Positions 35,511 through 44,045 of a stretch of 64,000 bases of DNA are shown here, in pieces. Where the stretch lies: the NCBI RefSeq assembly GCF_000427335.1, contig NZ_ATMR01000164.1:33782-97781 (forward strand), given 5' to 3'. The notes under the pieces were generated by a model. That model was not told the origin of the DNA. It searched no databases and saw nothing but the letters and a program-made list of their open reading frames with translations. The translations under genes were made by a program, and so were the position numbers. Position 1 is the first letter of the stretch. Each line of letters opens with the position of its first letter. The DNA comes from Winogradskyella psychrotolerans RS-3. GTDB lineage: Bacteria; Bacteroidota; Bacteroidia; Flavobacteriales; Flavobacteriaceae.

Positions 35511-36215
35511 ATGTCATTAAAAGACAAGCTTTTAGCCCAACGTATTTATTTCTTACTTGGTGGACTTTTTATTACGTCACTAGTCGTTTCAAATTTAATA
35601 TTTCAAAAATTCTTTTATTGGCATCCTTTTGAAGTCGAAATTTTTGGGTCAAAACTATTTGAGATTTCAGTTGGTATATTACCTTATCCCATTACATTTC
35701 TAATTACAGATTTAATTAGTGAGATTTATGGCAAAAAACGTGCTAACGACATTGTGGTGGTTGGTATTTTTGCTTCACTATTTTCACTATTAATTATCTA
35801 TACAGCATCAAATGTACCTGCTACAGATTGGTCTTATGTTGATGATGCGATGTTTAACCAAGTCTTTGGAAACACATCGCTTGCTGTTTTTGCGAGTATG
35901 ATGACCTATTTATTTGCTCAGTTTGTGGATATTCAAATTTATCATTTCTGGAAACGATTGACCAAAGGCAAACATCTTTGGTTACGTAATAACTTTTCTA
36001 CCTGGTTTTCTCAATTTATAGACACCTTTACTATTCTATCTTTACTTTGCACATTCGGAATTATAGATTGGACAAATTTTGCAGGCTTATTGATTAGCGG
36101 CTTTATTTTCAAAGTTTTAGTCGCGTTGTTAGATACACCATTTTTATATCTTGGAGTCTATTTATTTAGAAAGCGTTTCAGGCTGAATGTAAATGAGGAA
36201 ATAAATTTATTATAA
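35511..36215 (+). CDS. Queuosine precursor transporter (YhhQ/DUF165 family)
   Basis: This 234-residue inner-membrane protein has about six hydrophobic segments. Family features are GILPYPITFLITDLISEIYGKKRAND near residue 55, AQFVDIQIYHFWKRLT, and WLRNNFSTWFSQFIDTF. These match the queuosine precursor transporters, which take up preQ0/preQ1 for tRNA modification. It is transcribed away from folK. No preQ1 riboswitch was recognised in the 235 bases upstream, though I could not exclude one. Confidence 0.9.
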   Translation: MSLKDKLLAQRIYFLLGGLFITSLVVSNLIFQKFFYWHPFEVEIFGSKLFEISVGILPYPITFLITDLISEIYGKKRANDIVVVGIFASLFSLLIIYTASNVPATDWSYVDDAMFNQVFGNTSLAVFASMMTYLFAQFVDIQIYHFWKRLTKGKHLWLRNNFSTWFSQFIDTFTILSLLCTFGIIDWTNFAGLLISGFIFKVLVALLDTPFLYLGVYLFRKRFRLNVNEEINLL

Positions 36216-36323
36216 CTATTAATCAAAACATTAAAATCTTCTTAAACTTATCGATATTAGCATCTTTTATACGGAATTTTGCGTATATATGAAGAAGCTA
36301 TTTAAAACCCACAAATACTAATT

Positions 36324-38993
36324 ATGAAGAAAGTCCTCAAAATTGTTGGAATCATTTTACTCCTTTTTATTGCGATTCTTATTGCTATCCCATTTGTTTT
36401 AGAATCTAAAATAGATACCATTGTTCAAAACTATGCAGATGAAAACTTAAACGCCGAACTAACTTTTGACGATATTAGTTTAAGTCTTATAAGTAGTTTC
36501 CCTAAAGCAGAAGTGAGTGTCGATAACTTGAAAATCGTCAATCGCGCACCTTTTGAAGGAGAAACTTTAGCTACAGCAAAGTCATTATCTTTTGAGATGG
36601 GCATTATGCAATTATTAAAAGTCACGGAAGAACCTCTAGAAATCAACGAAATAATAGCCAACGAGCTACTTTTGGTTTTAAAAACCAGTAAAACTGGTGC
36701 TGTAAATTATGATATTGTAAAAGAAAGTGACACTGAATCTACACCAGTAGAAACAGAAACCTCTAGCGGTTTTAGCTTTGACATTGACAACTACGAACTT
36801 AATAATAGTGCGTTTACCTATATTGACGACACCTCAAACATCGCATTTTATCTTACCGAAATTAACCACAAAGGAACTGGTATATTTTCTGGAGGTAAAT
36901 CTGAACTAGATACCAACACAGAGGCCAATGTTACCTTTGCTATGGATAGTACTGAATACCTAAGTAATAACAGCATCAAATTAGACGCGCTTATAGACTT
37001 AGATTTAGACCAACAGAAATATACATTTAAAGAAAACAAAGGATACATCAACGCTTTACCATTAGAATTTGATGGTTTTGTACAGTTGGTTGAGGCTGGA
37101 CAACAAATAGACATCACATTTAAAAACCCTGAAGCGTCATTCAAAGATTTCTTGGCTATAATCCCAAAGGCTTATGCTAAGGATATTGAAAATGTAAGCA
37201 CTACAGGCAACTTCACCGTTAATGGTATTATAAAAGGATTGGTTTCAGAAGAAACAATTCCGACCTTAGATATTAATCTAAATTCTAGTAATGCATCATT
37301 CAAATTCCCTGACCTTCCAAAAAGTGTTCGGAATATTTCGATTGATGCTTCTATAAAAAACACAACAGGTAATGTGGACGACACATTTGTAAACATCAAC
37401 AAACTGAATTTTCAAATAGATGAAGATATTTTTAAATCTGAAGCTTCTATTAAAAATCTTACTAAAAACATGTTGGTTGTGGCCAAATTGGATGGTGTTT
37501 TAAATTTAGCAAACATCACCAAAGCCTATCCTGTTGAATTAGAGAATGAGCTAAGTGGTATTTTAAAAGCAAACGTTAGCACGTCTTTTGATATGGATGC
37601 TATCGAAACCAACGCCTACCAACGTATTAAAAACGTAGGAAGTGTGTCCTTATCTAACTTTGTGTTTTCTTCTGATGACATTTTAAACCCTATTCAAATC
37701 AACAAAGCAGACTTAACCTTTAAGCCAGGTACAGTAAGTTTAAATAATTTTGATGCTCAGACAGGCAAAAGCGATTTCACCGCTACAGGAACCATTAATA
37801 ATTTACTAGGTTTTATGCTGAGTGACAAAAACTTAGAAGGTAATTTTAATTTGAATTCCAATATATTTGCCCTTTCAGATTTTATGTCTGAAGATACAAC
37901 GACAACGGAAACTTCAAATAAAACAAATGAAAACACACCTGCAGCTGAATCTCTTAAGATTCCTGCCTTTTTAGATTGCACCATTACGGCTAACGCTAAA
38001 ACAGTGATTTATGATAATCTTAATTTAAAAAATGTAAAAGGGCAGTTAATTATAAAAGATCAAACAGCTAGTCTTAAAAACATGACCACAGATATTTTTA
38101 ATGGTCAATTAGGAATTTCTGGTAATGTATCCACTAAATCTGCAAAACCAAGTTTCGATATGAAATTAGGAATGCAAAACTTTGACATATCACAATCATT
38201 TAAAGATTTAGAAATGTTGAAGGCTTTAGCACCAATTGCCAAAGTATTACAAGGAAAATTAAATTCTACCATTGATATCAGCGGATTTTTAGACGAAAGC
38301 TTTTCTCCAGATTTAGCAACGATGTCGGGTAGCGCATTGGCTGAAATTTTAACAGACAAAGTAGACACGAGTAATAGTCCTTTGCTTACTAGCTTAGATA
38401 GCAAATTAGATTTTATTGATTTCAGTAAATTAGATTTAAAAGACATTAAAACTAATTTAAGCTTTGAGAATGGTAGTGTTTCCGTAAAACCGTTTACTAT
38501 TAATTACAAAGATATTCCTATTGAAGTTTCTGGTTCTCATAGTTTTGCAAATACGATGAATTACAGTGCTGTTTTACAAGTACCAGCAAAATACTTAGGA
38601 AGCGAGGTGAATCGTTTAATTGGCAAAATTAATGACAATGAAGTTAATAATCTTACGGTTCCTATAACGGCACATATTGGAGGCACATTTGCGAGTCCTA
38701 ATATTCAAACGGATTTAACGTCTGGAGTTTCAAGCTTAACCAAACAATTAATTGAAATTGAAAAACAGAAATTAATTGGTCAAGGAAAAGACAAAATCAA
38801 TGATTTATTAGGAGGTATTTTAGGCGGTAATTCAACAACTAAAACCGATTCTACTAAAACCACTGTAGTTGATAGTACTAAGCAAACTAACCAAGATAAA
38901 GTTAAAGAAGGCGTTAGTAATATACTAGGCGGACTCTTAGGTGGAAAGAAAAAAACAGATACCAAAAAAGAGGCCGATTCAACCAAAAATTAA
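36324..38993 (+). CDS. AsmA-like inner-membrane-anchored protein
   Basis: This 889-residue protein begins with one membrane helix (IVGIILLLFIAILIAIPFVL) and an AsmA N-terminal domain (NLNAELTFDDISLSLISSFPKAEVSVDNLKI). A long series of beta strands follows, and an AsmA C-terminal domain lies at about residues 560-790 (FDMKLGMQNFDISQSF, LSFENGSVSVKPFTI). The end is a low-complexity Lys/Thr/Asp tail with GGILGGN and GGLLGGKKK. AsmA-type proteins form periplasmic bridges for lipid transfer between the membranes. It lies 108 bases after the transporter gene and 115 before rpoD; no operon link is clear. Confidence 0.85.
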   Translation: MKKVLKIVGIILLLFIAILIAIPFVLESKIDTIVQNYADENLNAELTFDDISLSLISSFPKAEVSVDNLKIVNRAPFEGETLATAKSLSFEMGIMQLLKVTEEPLEINEIIANELLLVLKTSKTGAVNYDIVKESDTESTPVETETSSGFSFDIDNYELNNSAFTYIDDTSNIAFYLTEINHKGTGIFSGGKSELDTNTEANVTFAMDSTEYLSNNSIKLDALIDLDLDQQKYTFKENKGYINALPLEFDGFVQLVEAGQQIDITFKNPEASFKDFLAIIPKAYAKDIENVSTTGNFTVNGIIKGLVSEETIPTLDINLNSSNASFKFPDLPKSVRNISIDASIKNTTGNVDDTFVNINKLNFQIDEDIFKSEASIKNLTKNMLVVAKLDGVLNLANITKAYPVELENELSGILKANVSTSFDMDAIETNAYQRIKNVGSVSLSNFVFSSDDILNPIQINKADLTFKPGTVSLNNFDAQTGKSDFTATGTINNLLGFMLSDKNLEGNFNLNSNIFALSDFMSEDTTTTETSNKTNENTPAAESLKIPAFLDCTITANAKTVIYDNLNLKNVKGQLIIKDQTASLKNMTTDIFNGQLGISGNVSTKSAKPSFDMKLGMQNFDISQSFKDLEMLKALAPIAKVLQGKLNSTIDISGFLDESFSPDLATMSGSALAEILTDKVDTSNSPLLTSLDSKLDFIDFSKLDLKDIKTNLSFENGSVSVKPFTINYKDIPIEVSGSHSFANTMNYSAVLQVPAKYLGSEVNRLIGKINDNEVNNLTVPITAHIGGTFASPNIQTDLTSGVSSLTKQLIEIEKQKLIGQGKDKINDLLGGILGGNSTTKTDSTKTTVVDSTKQTNQDKVKEGVSNILGGLLGGKKKTDTKKEADSTKN

Positions 38994-39108
38994 GATACAA
39001 ACTGAAAAATTACTCAATTTCTCCCAATTTATGTTAATAAATGTGCTTTTATTTGCTTTTCTTAATAATTAGATTACATTGAAGGTTCACTAAATTTCAA
39101 AAGAATAC

Positions 39109-39972
39109 ATGAGGCAATTAAAAATCACCAAGCAGGTAACTAACAGAGAAGACAAATCGTTAGATAAATATTTACAGGATATTAGTAAAATTCCTTTGAT
39201 TACTGCAGATGAAGAAGTCGAGTTAGCACAGCTTATTCGAAAAGGTGATCAAGCTGCATTAGATAAATTAACAACGTCTAACCTTAGGTTCGTTGTTTCA
39301 GTTGCAAAACAATATCAAAACCAAGGTTTAAAGTTACCCGATTTAATAAATGAAGGTAATGCTGGTTTAGTAAAAGCAGCTAAACGTTTTGATGAAACTA
39401 GAGGTTTTAAGTTTATTTCTTATGCTGTTTGGTGGATTAGACAAGCTATTTTACAAGCTTTAGCAGAACAGTCGCGTATTGTTAGGCTACCATTAAATAA
39501 AATTGGCACCATAAATAAGATTAATAAAGCATTTTCTCATTTAGAGCAAATTAATCAAAGACCACCAAATGCAGATGAGATTGCTCGCGAATTAGATATT
39601 AGTGTTCGTGAAGTAAAACAATCTATGAAAAATTCTGGTCGTCATTTATCAATGGATGCACCATTAAAGGATGGAGAAACATTCAGTTTGTATGATGTTG
39701 TAAGTTCTGGTGAATCACCAAGACCTGACATGGCTTTAATGAAAGAGTCTTTAAACACGGAAGTTGAACGTGCACTAGAAACACTAACTCAAAAGGAAAG
39801 TGATGTCATTCGTTTAAATTTCGGAATTGGAGATCAACCTCCAATGACACTTGAAGAAATAGGTAGTATTTACGATTTAACTCGTGAGCGTGTAAGACAA
39901 ATTAGAGAAAAAGGGATTAGAAGATTAAGACATGCGAGCAAGAGTAAAATCTTAAAAACATACCTAGGTTAA
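39109..39972 (+). CDS. rpoD: Primary RNA polymerase sigma factor RpoD (short Bacteroidota form)
   Basis: This 287-residue housekeeping sigma factor lacks the long N-terminal region 1.1 extension, as is normal in Bacteroidota. It has regions 1.2 ([16 protein letters not shown]), 2 ([22 protein letters not shown] and [15 protein letters not shown]), 3 and 4 ([25 protein letters not shown]). It directs polymerase to TTG/TAnnTTTG promoters, of which several are visible in this window. It is next to rpsU on the same strand, the opposite order to many other bacteria, with a promoter between. Confidence 0.97.
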   Translation: MRQLKITKQVTNREDKSLDKYLQDISKIPLITADEEVELAQLIRKGDQAALDKLTTSNLRFVVSVAKQYQNQGLKLPDLINEGNAGLVKAAKRFDETRGFKFISYAVWWIRQAILQALAEQSRIVRLPLNKIGTINKINKAFSHLEQINQRPPNADEIARELDISVREVKQSMKNSGRHLSMDAPLKDGETFSLYDVVSSGESPRPDMALMKESLNTEVERALETLTQKESDVIRLNFGIGDQPPMTLEEIGSIYDLTRERVRQIREKGIRRLRHASKSKILKTYLG

Positions 39973-40000
39973 AAATAAATTTCTAAAACATTGAATTAAT

Positions 40001-40030
40001 TTTTATTTTCAAATAGTTAGCATATATTTG
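40001..40030 (+). promoter_or_regulatory. Probable rpsU promoter
   Basis: TATATTTG at 40023-40030 is an exact TAnnTTTG -7 element, 44 bases before the rpsU start. A T-rich stretch (TTTTATTTTC) lies at the -33 position without a clear TTG. Confidence 0.45.
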
Positions 40031-40073
40031 CCGACCATTTGCAAGAAATAGTTAACAAAAATATATCGATATA

Positions 40074-40268
40074 ATGATTAAAATCGAAATCAAAGAAGGA
40101 GAAAATATAGAACGTGCACTTAAGCGTTACAAGCGTAAACACAGAAATGTGCAAATTATGCAAAACTTAAGAGAGAAGCGTTATTTCGCAAAACCTTCTG
40201 TTAAGAGAAGAAGAGAAGTTCAGAAAGCTGAATACATTCAAGGTTTAAGAGACGCTGAAAATATATAA
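40074..40268 (+). CDS. rpsU: Small ribosomal subunit protein bS21
   Basis: This 64-residue basic protein matches bS21: IEIKEGENIERALKRYKRKH at the start, then LREKRYFAKPSVKRRREVQKA. It binds near the anti-Shine-Dalgarno end of 16S rRNA. In Bacteroidota, bS21 with bS18 and bS6 helps hide that region, which fits the lack of strong Shine-Dalgarno sites in this window. It is followed by a strong terminator. Confidence 0.97.
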   Translation: MIKIEIKEGENIERALKRYKRKHRNVQIMQNLREKRYFAKPSVKRRREVQKAEYIQGLRDAENI

Positions 40269-40295
40269 ACATTATATTTATATAACGTAATACTA

Positions 40296-40325
40296 AAGAG
40301 TAGCAATTTATGCTGCTCTTTTTTT
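40296..40325 (+). terminator. Intrinsic terminator of rpsU
   Basis: A 10-bp stem (40296-40305 with 40311-40320, one G-U) with an ATTTA loop is followed by a T-run to 40325. Confidence 0.85.
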
Positions 40326-40398
40326 ATACAATAATTTCTGATTACTATAGATTTTCATTTTATCTTGAAAAACTATTGAACTCGTAAAAACATAATTT

Positions 40399-40914
40399 AT
40401 GCCAATAATAAAAGCCGTTAGAGGAAAACACCCTCAAATCTCAGAGGATTGCTACATCGCAGAAAATGCAACTATAGTCGGAGACGTTACTATAGGAAAA
40501 CAATGTAGTATATGGTTTAATGCCGTAATTAGAGGTGATGTGCACTATATAAAAATGGGGAACAAGGTAAATATACAAGATGGTGCAGTTATCCATGCTA
40601 CGTACCTGAAATCGCCCACGACCATTGGCAATAATGTTTCTATAGGACATAACGCTATAGTACATGGTTGTACTATAAAAGATAATGTACTCGTTGGTAT
40701 GGGGAGTATTATAATGGACGATTGTATTATAGAAAGCAATAGCATCATTGCAGCAGGAGCTGTAGTAACTAAAAATACTGTGGTAGAATCTGGAAGTATT
40801 TATGCTGGTGTACCAGCCAAAAAAGTTAAGGCTATTAGCAAGGAATTAATCTCTGGTGAAATTGATAGGATTGCGAATAACTATGTAGAATATTCTAGTT
40901 GGTTTAAGGAATAA
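40399..40914 (+). CDS. Gamma-carbonic-anhydrase-like hexapeptide-repeat protein
   Basis: This 171-residue left-handed beta-helix protein shows the repeating hexapeptide pattern (IAENATIVGDVTIGKQCSIW, then VGMGSIIMDDCIIESNSIIAAGAVV). The conserved RGD-x-H (VIRGDVHYIKMG) and the two later His residues (VIHATY, IGHNAIVHG) correspond to the metal ligands of gamma-class carbonic anhydrases and the PaaY/YrdA group. It forms trimers in this family. Whether it hydrates CO2 or has another thioesterase-like role is not clear. Confidence 0.9.
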   Translation: MPIIKAVRGKHPQISEDCYIAENATIVGDVTIGKQCSIWFNAVIRGDVHYIKMGNKVNIQDGAVIHATYLKSPTTIGNNVSIGHNAIVHGCTIKDNVLVGMGSIIMDDCIIESNSIIAAGAVVTKNTVVESGSIYAGVPAKKVKAISKELISGEIDRIANNYVEYSSWFKE

Positions 40915-40935
40915 AGGCTAAACCGCGTTAAACAC

Positions 40936-41283
40936 TTAAAATTGAAGCTTCAATCGCTTAATTAAATCTTCAATACTAGAAAGCTCTTTTAAAGCTTCAG
41001 AATTTAGAACTGTTGAAATTTGCTGATCTTCTAATTTTAAAATCGTTGGATAAATCATATTTACACTTGGAAATGTAGTTTCAAATTCATCCTTGTGATA
41101 GAATTCCATATCAACCTTACTTTGTGTTCTAAAATTCTTCCAAATGCTGTTTTCTGCAAAGGCATTATGCGTTAATGCACATAAAGAACATTTATACGTC
41201 GACGGACTTATTAACTTGTGTCCTGCTTCAAACAAAGCATTCAATTTTCCTGAGTTAGCATTATAGACAAATAGTAATTTCAT
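40936..41283 (-). CDS. Conserved hypothetical protein with CxxC motif
   Basis: This 115-residue cytoplasmic protein has no signal peptide. It begins KLLFVYNANSGKLNALFEAG and carries a CSLCALTHN motif near residue 33, which could bind metal or be redox active. The C-terminal half is helical (EALKELSSIEDLIKRLKL). Similar small proteins are common in flavobacteria without assigned function. It is 120 bases downstream of murI on the same strand. Confidence 0.75.
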   Translation of the reverse strand: MKLLFVYNANSGKLNALFEAGHKLISPSTYKCSLCALTHNAFAENSIWKNFRTQSKVDMEFYHKDEFETTFPSVNMIYPTILKLEDQQISTVLNSEALKELSSIEDLIKRLKLQF

Positions 41284-41403
41284 GTATGCATCTTTATGTT
41301 TAAGACTTTTAATGCGCTTCGCAATTTATAAGTCCTTTGACAGATAACGCCTTTAAATCTAGCGTTTCATAATGCATTAGTAGATATTAAACAGAAAACC
41401 TTA

Positions 41404-42183
41404 CTAGAAATCTAAATAAGACACCTCAAAATTATAATCTAAAATTGAATTTAAGACTGCTATATCTCCATTGGAGAATAATTGAATTATGGGTTGATTA
41501 CCAGAATCATTAAATAAACCAAGTGCAGTTAATACAGTTTGTGTCTGTTTTGCAACTGCTCTACCTGAATCAATAATTTTTACATGCTCAGGAAGCATTT
41601 TAGTAAGCATAGGAATGAGGTAAGGATAATGAGTGCATCCTAGAACCAAGTAATCTATATTCTGCTTTAACATAGGCTCTAAATAGATATCTAAATACCC
41701 CTGCATTTCTTTAGAATCAATTTGACCGGTTTCAATCAACGGTACAATACCTTCACCTACTTGTTCTATGATTTTAATGTCTTTAGAATATAAGTCAGTA
41801 GTTTTATGAAAAAGCTGACTGCTTAAAGTGCCTTTGGTTGCTAGAATACCAATAGCTTTGGTTTGTGTATTTAAAGCCGCTGGTTTTATAGCAGGTTCAA
41901 TGCCAATAAATGGAATATCATAATTTTCTCGAAGGTAATCTATTGCATTTGTAGTAGCCGTATTACAAGCCACCACAATAATTTTACACCCTTTTTTAAT
42001 AAGAAATTCGGTGTTCTTAACGCTTAATTGGATAATTTCCTCTTCTGGCCGGTTGCCATAAGGTGCGTTTTTACTATCTGCTAAGTAAATACAATTCTCA
42101 TTTGGCAATAGCGCATGTATCTCCTTAAAGATAGATGTACCTCCAATTCCAGAATCGAATATACCAATAGGACTATTACTCAT
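41404..42183 (-). CDS. murI: Glutamate racemase
   Basis: This 259-residue enzyme makes D-glutamate for peptidoglycan. It has the N-terminal GIFDSGIGGTSIFKEI, the Asp/Ser pair in YLADSKNAPYGNR, and the two catalytic cysteines in VVACNTATTNA and LVLGCTHYPYL. Length is normal. It follows the OmpH genes in the envelope block but is separated from them by a terminator, so it probably also has its own promoter. Confidence 0.97.
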   Translation of the reverse strand: MSNSPIGIFDSGIGGTSIFKEIHALLPNENCIYLADSKNAPYGNRPEEEIIQLSVKNTEFLIKKGCKIIVVACNTATTNAIDYLRENYDIPFIGIEPAIKPAALNTQTKAIGILATKGTLSSQLFHKTTDLYSKDIKIIEQVGEGIVPLIETGQIDSKEMQGYLDIYLEPMLKQNIDYLVLGCTHYPYLIPMLTKMLPEHVKIIDSGRAVAKQTQTVLTALGLFNDSGNQPIIQLFSNGDIAVLNSILDYNFEVSYLDF

Positions 42184-42196
42184 AGATACAAAGTAA

Positions 42197-42222
42197 AAAG
42201 TCGCTTAATAATAAGCGACTTT
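42197..42222 (-). terminator. Intrinsic terminator after the short OmpH gene
   Basis: A perfect 11-bp stem (42197-42207 with 42212-42222, AAAGTCGCTTA and its complement) with a 4-base loop is followed on the minus strand by TTAC within a T-rich run. It lies 25 bases after the ompH stop. Confidence 0.85.
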
Positions 42223-42247
42223 CTAAATAATTATTTTTTAATTAGAA

Positions 42248-42748
42248 TTACATTCCTAATTGCTTTTTAACATCTGCCATAAGATCTTTACCATCTTTAA
42301 CAATCAGCATTGCTGAGTCAAAAACATATTGAATACCTTGCGCTTTAGCTACTGTGTTGATCGCCTTATCTGCTTTCTCTACAATAGGTTTTAAAAGATT
42401 AAATTCTTTCTCTTGTAAATCTTTTTGAGCTTGTTGTTGGTATTCACCTAAACTTTGTTTGATACCTTCAACCTCTTTCATACGATCCATATTAGTCTGC
42501 TCAGTCTGAGTTTCAGCTTCAGCATTATACTGCTTAAGCTTAACGTCTAATTCCTTTAATGACGTTTGAATTGTTGCTTCATAAGTCTTACTTAGCTTAT
42601 CAATTTCAGTTTGAGCTTGCGCATAAGCAGGCATCGCTTTAATTAAGTCTTGCTTATTAATATGTGCAACATTGTTTTGAGCAGAAGTTAAACTTGTAGC
42701 TCCTATAAAAAGTACTGCTGCAAATAATAAAGTTTTTAAATTTTTCAT
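42248..42748 (-). CDS. OmpH/Skp-family periplasmic chaperone (short form)
   Basis: This 166-residue periplasmic protein has a signal peptide (FAAVLFIGATSLTSAQ). The OmpH core begins VAHINKQDLIKAMPAYAQAQ and continues as the long coiled-coil arms typical of Skp, ending GIQYVFDSAMLIVKDG. Skp trimers hold unfolded outer-membrane proteins on their way to BamA. It lies 32 bases after a second, longer OmpH gene and in the same block as bamA, a common arrangement. Confidence 0.93.
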   Translation of the reverse strand: MKNLKTLLFAAVLFIGATSLTSAQNNVAHINKQDLIKAMPAYAQAQTEIDKLSKTYEATIQTSLKELDVKLKQYNAEAETQTEQTNMDRMKEVEGIKQSLGEYQQQAQKDLQEKEFNLLKPIVEKADKAINTVAKAQGIQYVFDSAMLIVKDGKDLMADVKKQLGM

Positions 42749-42780
42749 TTGATTTTAATTGTATTACGTGTTATAAATTG

Positions 42781-43892
42781 TTAATTATTGTCTTCGTTTT
42801 TCTTTGCTTTAGCAATAGAATCGTTCCTCTTTACTTGTCTTTCACGATCTTCACGTGCTTTTAAACGTTGTTCTATTATTTTCTTTTTTCTTTCCTCTAA
42901 TTCCTTTTGGCGCGCTTCTCTATCTTTTAATTTTTGAGCGCGTTCGTCTGCTGCTATTTCTGCAGCTGTTAAAGGTGTTTTAGAATTGATACTATCTTTT
43001 TGTACTGAGCCTTGTGCTTTAGTACTGTCTGTTTTAACTACTGGTGCCGTTTTAGTTGTACTATCTTTTACAACAGTTTTAGCCTCCTCAGTAGATCCAG
43101 ATCTTTTATTCTTCTCGTCAATTACTTTTTGACGACGCTCTTCAGCTTCTTTTTTCTTAGCATCTCTCAATGCTTGTTGCGCTGCACGTCTATCTTCAGT
43201 TGCCTTTTCACGTTCTGCTCGCTTATCAGCTAATTCTTTTTCACGGTTTGCTTTAAGGTCCTCTAATGCTTGCTGACGAGCATCTTTACCCGTATCTACG
43301 ACAGGTACAACTTCCTCGTCTTCTAATTCTTGACGTTCCTTCTTACTTTTAGCTTGCGATCGCTTAGACGTACGAGTAATAGTTCTTAAAACTTGCTCAC
43401 TCATATCATAACGTTCAGCAGAGTACAACATTACAACATCTGCAGATTTATCAAAAACAAAATCGTAACTTTTAGTTTCTGCTATTTCTTGCACAGCTGC
43501 GAAAATCTGATCTTGGATAGGCTCAATTAACTGACGCTTTTGAATCATTAAATCTCCATCAGGACCAAAACGTTTTTGTTGATAATCTAAAACCTCAGCT
43601 TCTTCAAAAGTGATGTCCTCAAAACGTTCATCATACAACTCCTTAGTTAAAAGAACACTTTCGTTATCTAGCTCTTTCTTTTTTTGCGCTATAGCATTTA
43701 ATTTGGTTTCAATTTCAGTCTTCCAATCTTGCACCTTTTTATCTAACTGAGAAGATGCTTCTTGATATTCTGGCACATTTTGTAAAATGTACTCAGTATC
43801 AATGTAACCAATTCTTACACCACGCTGTGCATTTACACTAAAGCTAACAAGGCCTATTATTATTAATAAAAAAGAACTTTAAATTTCATCAT
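42781..43892 (-). CDS. OmpH/Skp-family protein with long charged tail (frame broken in the signal peptide)
   Basis: The gene starts at 43892 or 43889 (MMKFKVLF or MKFKVLF), but the signal peptide is cut by a stop. One more base in the A6 run 43868-43873 restores KVLFLLIIIGLVSFSVNAQ and runs on into RGVRIGYIDTEYILQNVPEY. The OmpH coiled coil spans to about residue 160. The final 200 residues are a Lys/Glu/Arg-rich helix (EDRRAAQQALRDAKKKEAEE, REARQKELEERKKKII), much longer than the chaperone needs. The restored product would have 370 residues. It follows bamA and precedes the short OmpH gene. The break looks like sequencing error. Confidence 0.85.
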
Positions 43893-44045
43893 TTTTGTTT
43901 TTATGTTTTGAGACATTTTATTTGTAAAACTCAATGTGTTATCATTTTAGTGTTACTAATCTTCAAATTTAACGAAATATATTCTTAAAAATTTTAACAA
44001 CATGATGAAATCCTTGTTTAGCTATTAGAAAATATCGTGCCAAAC

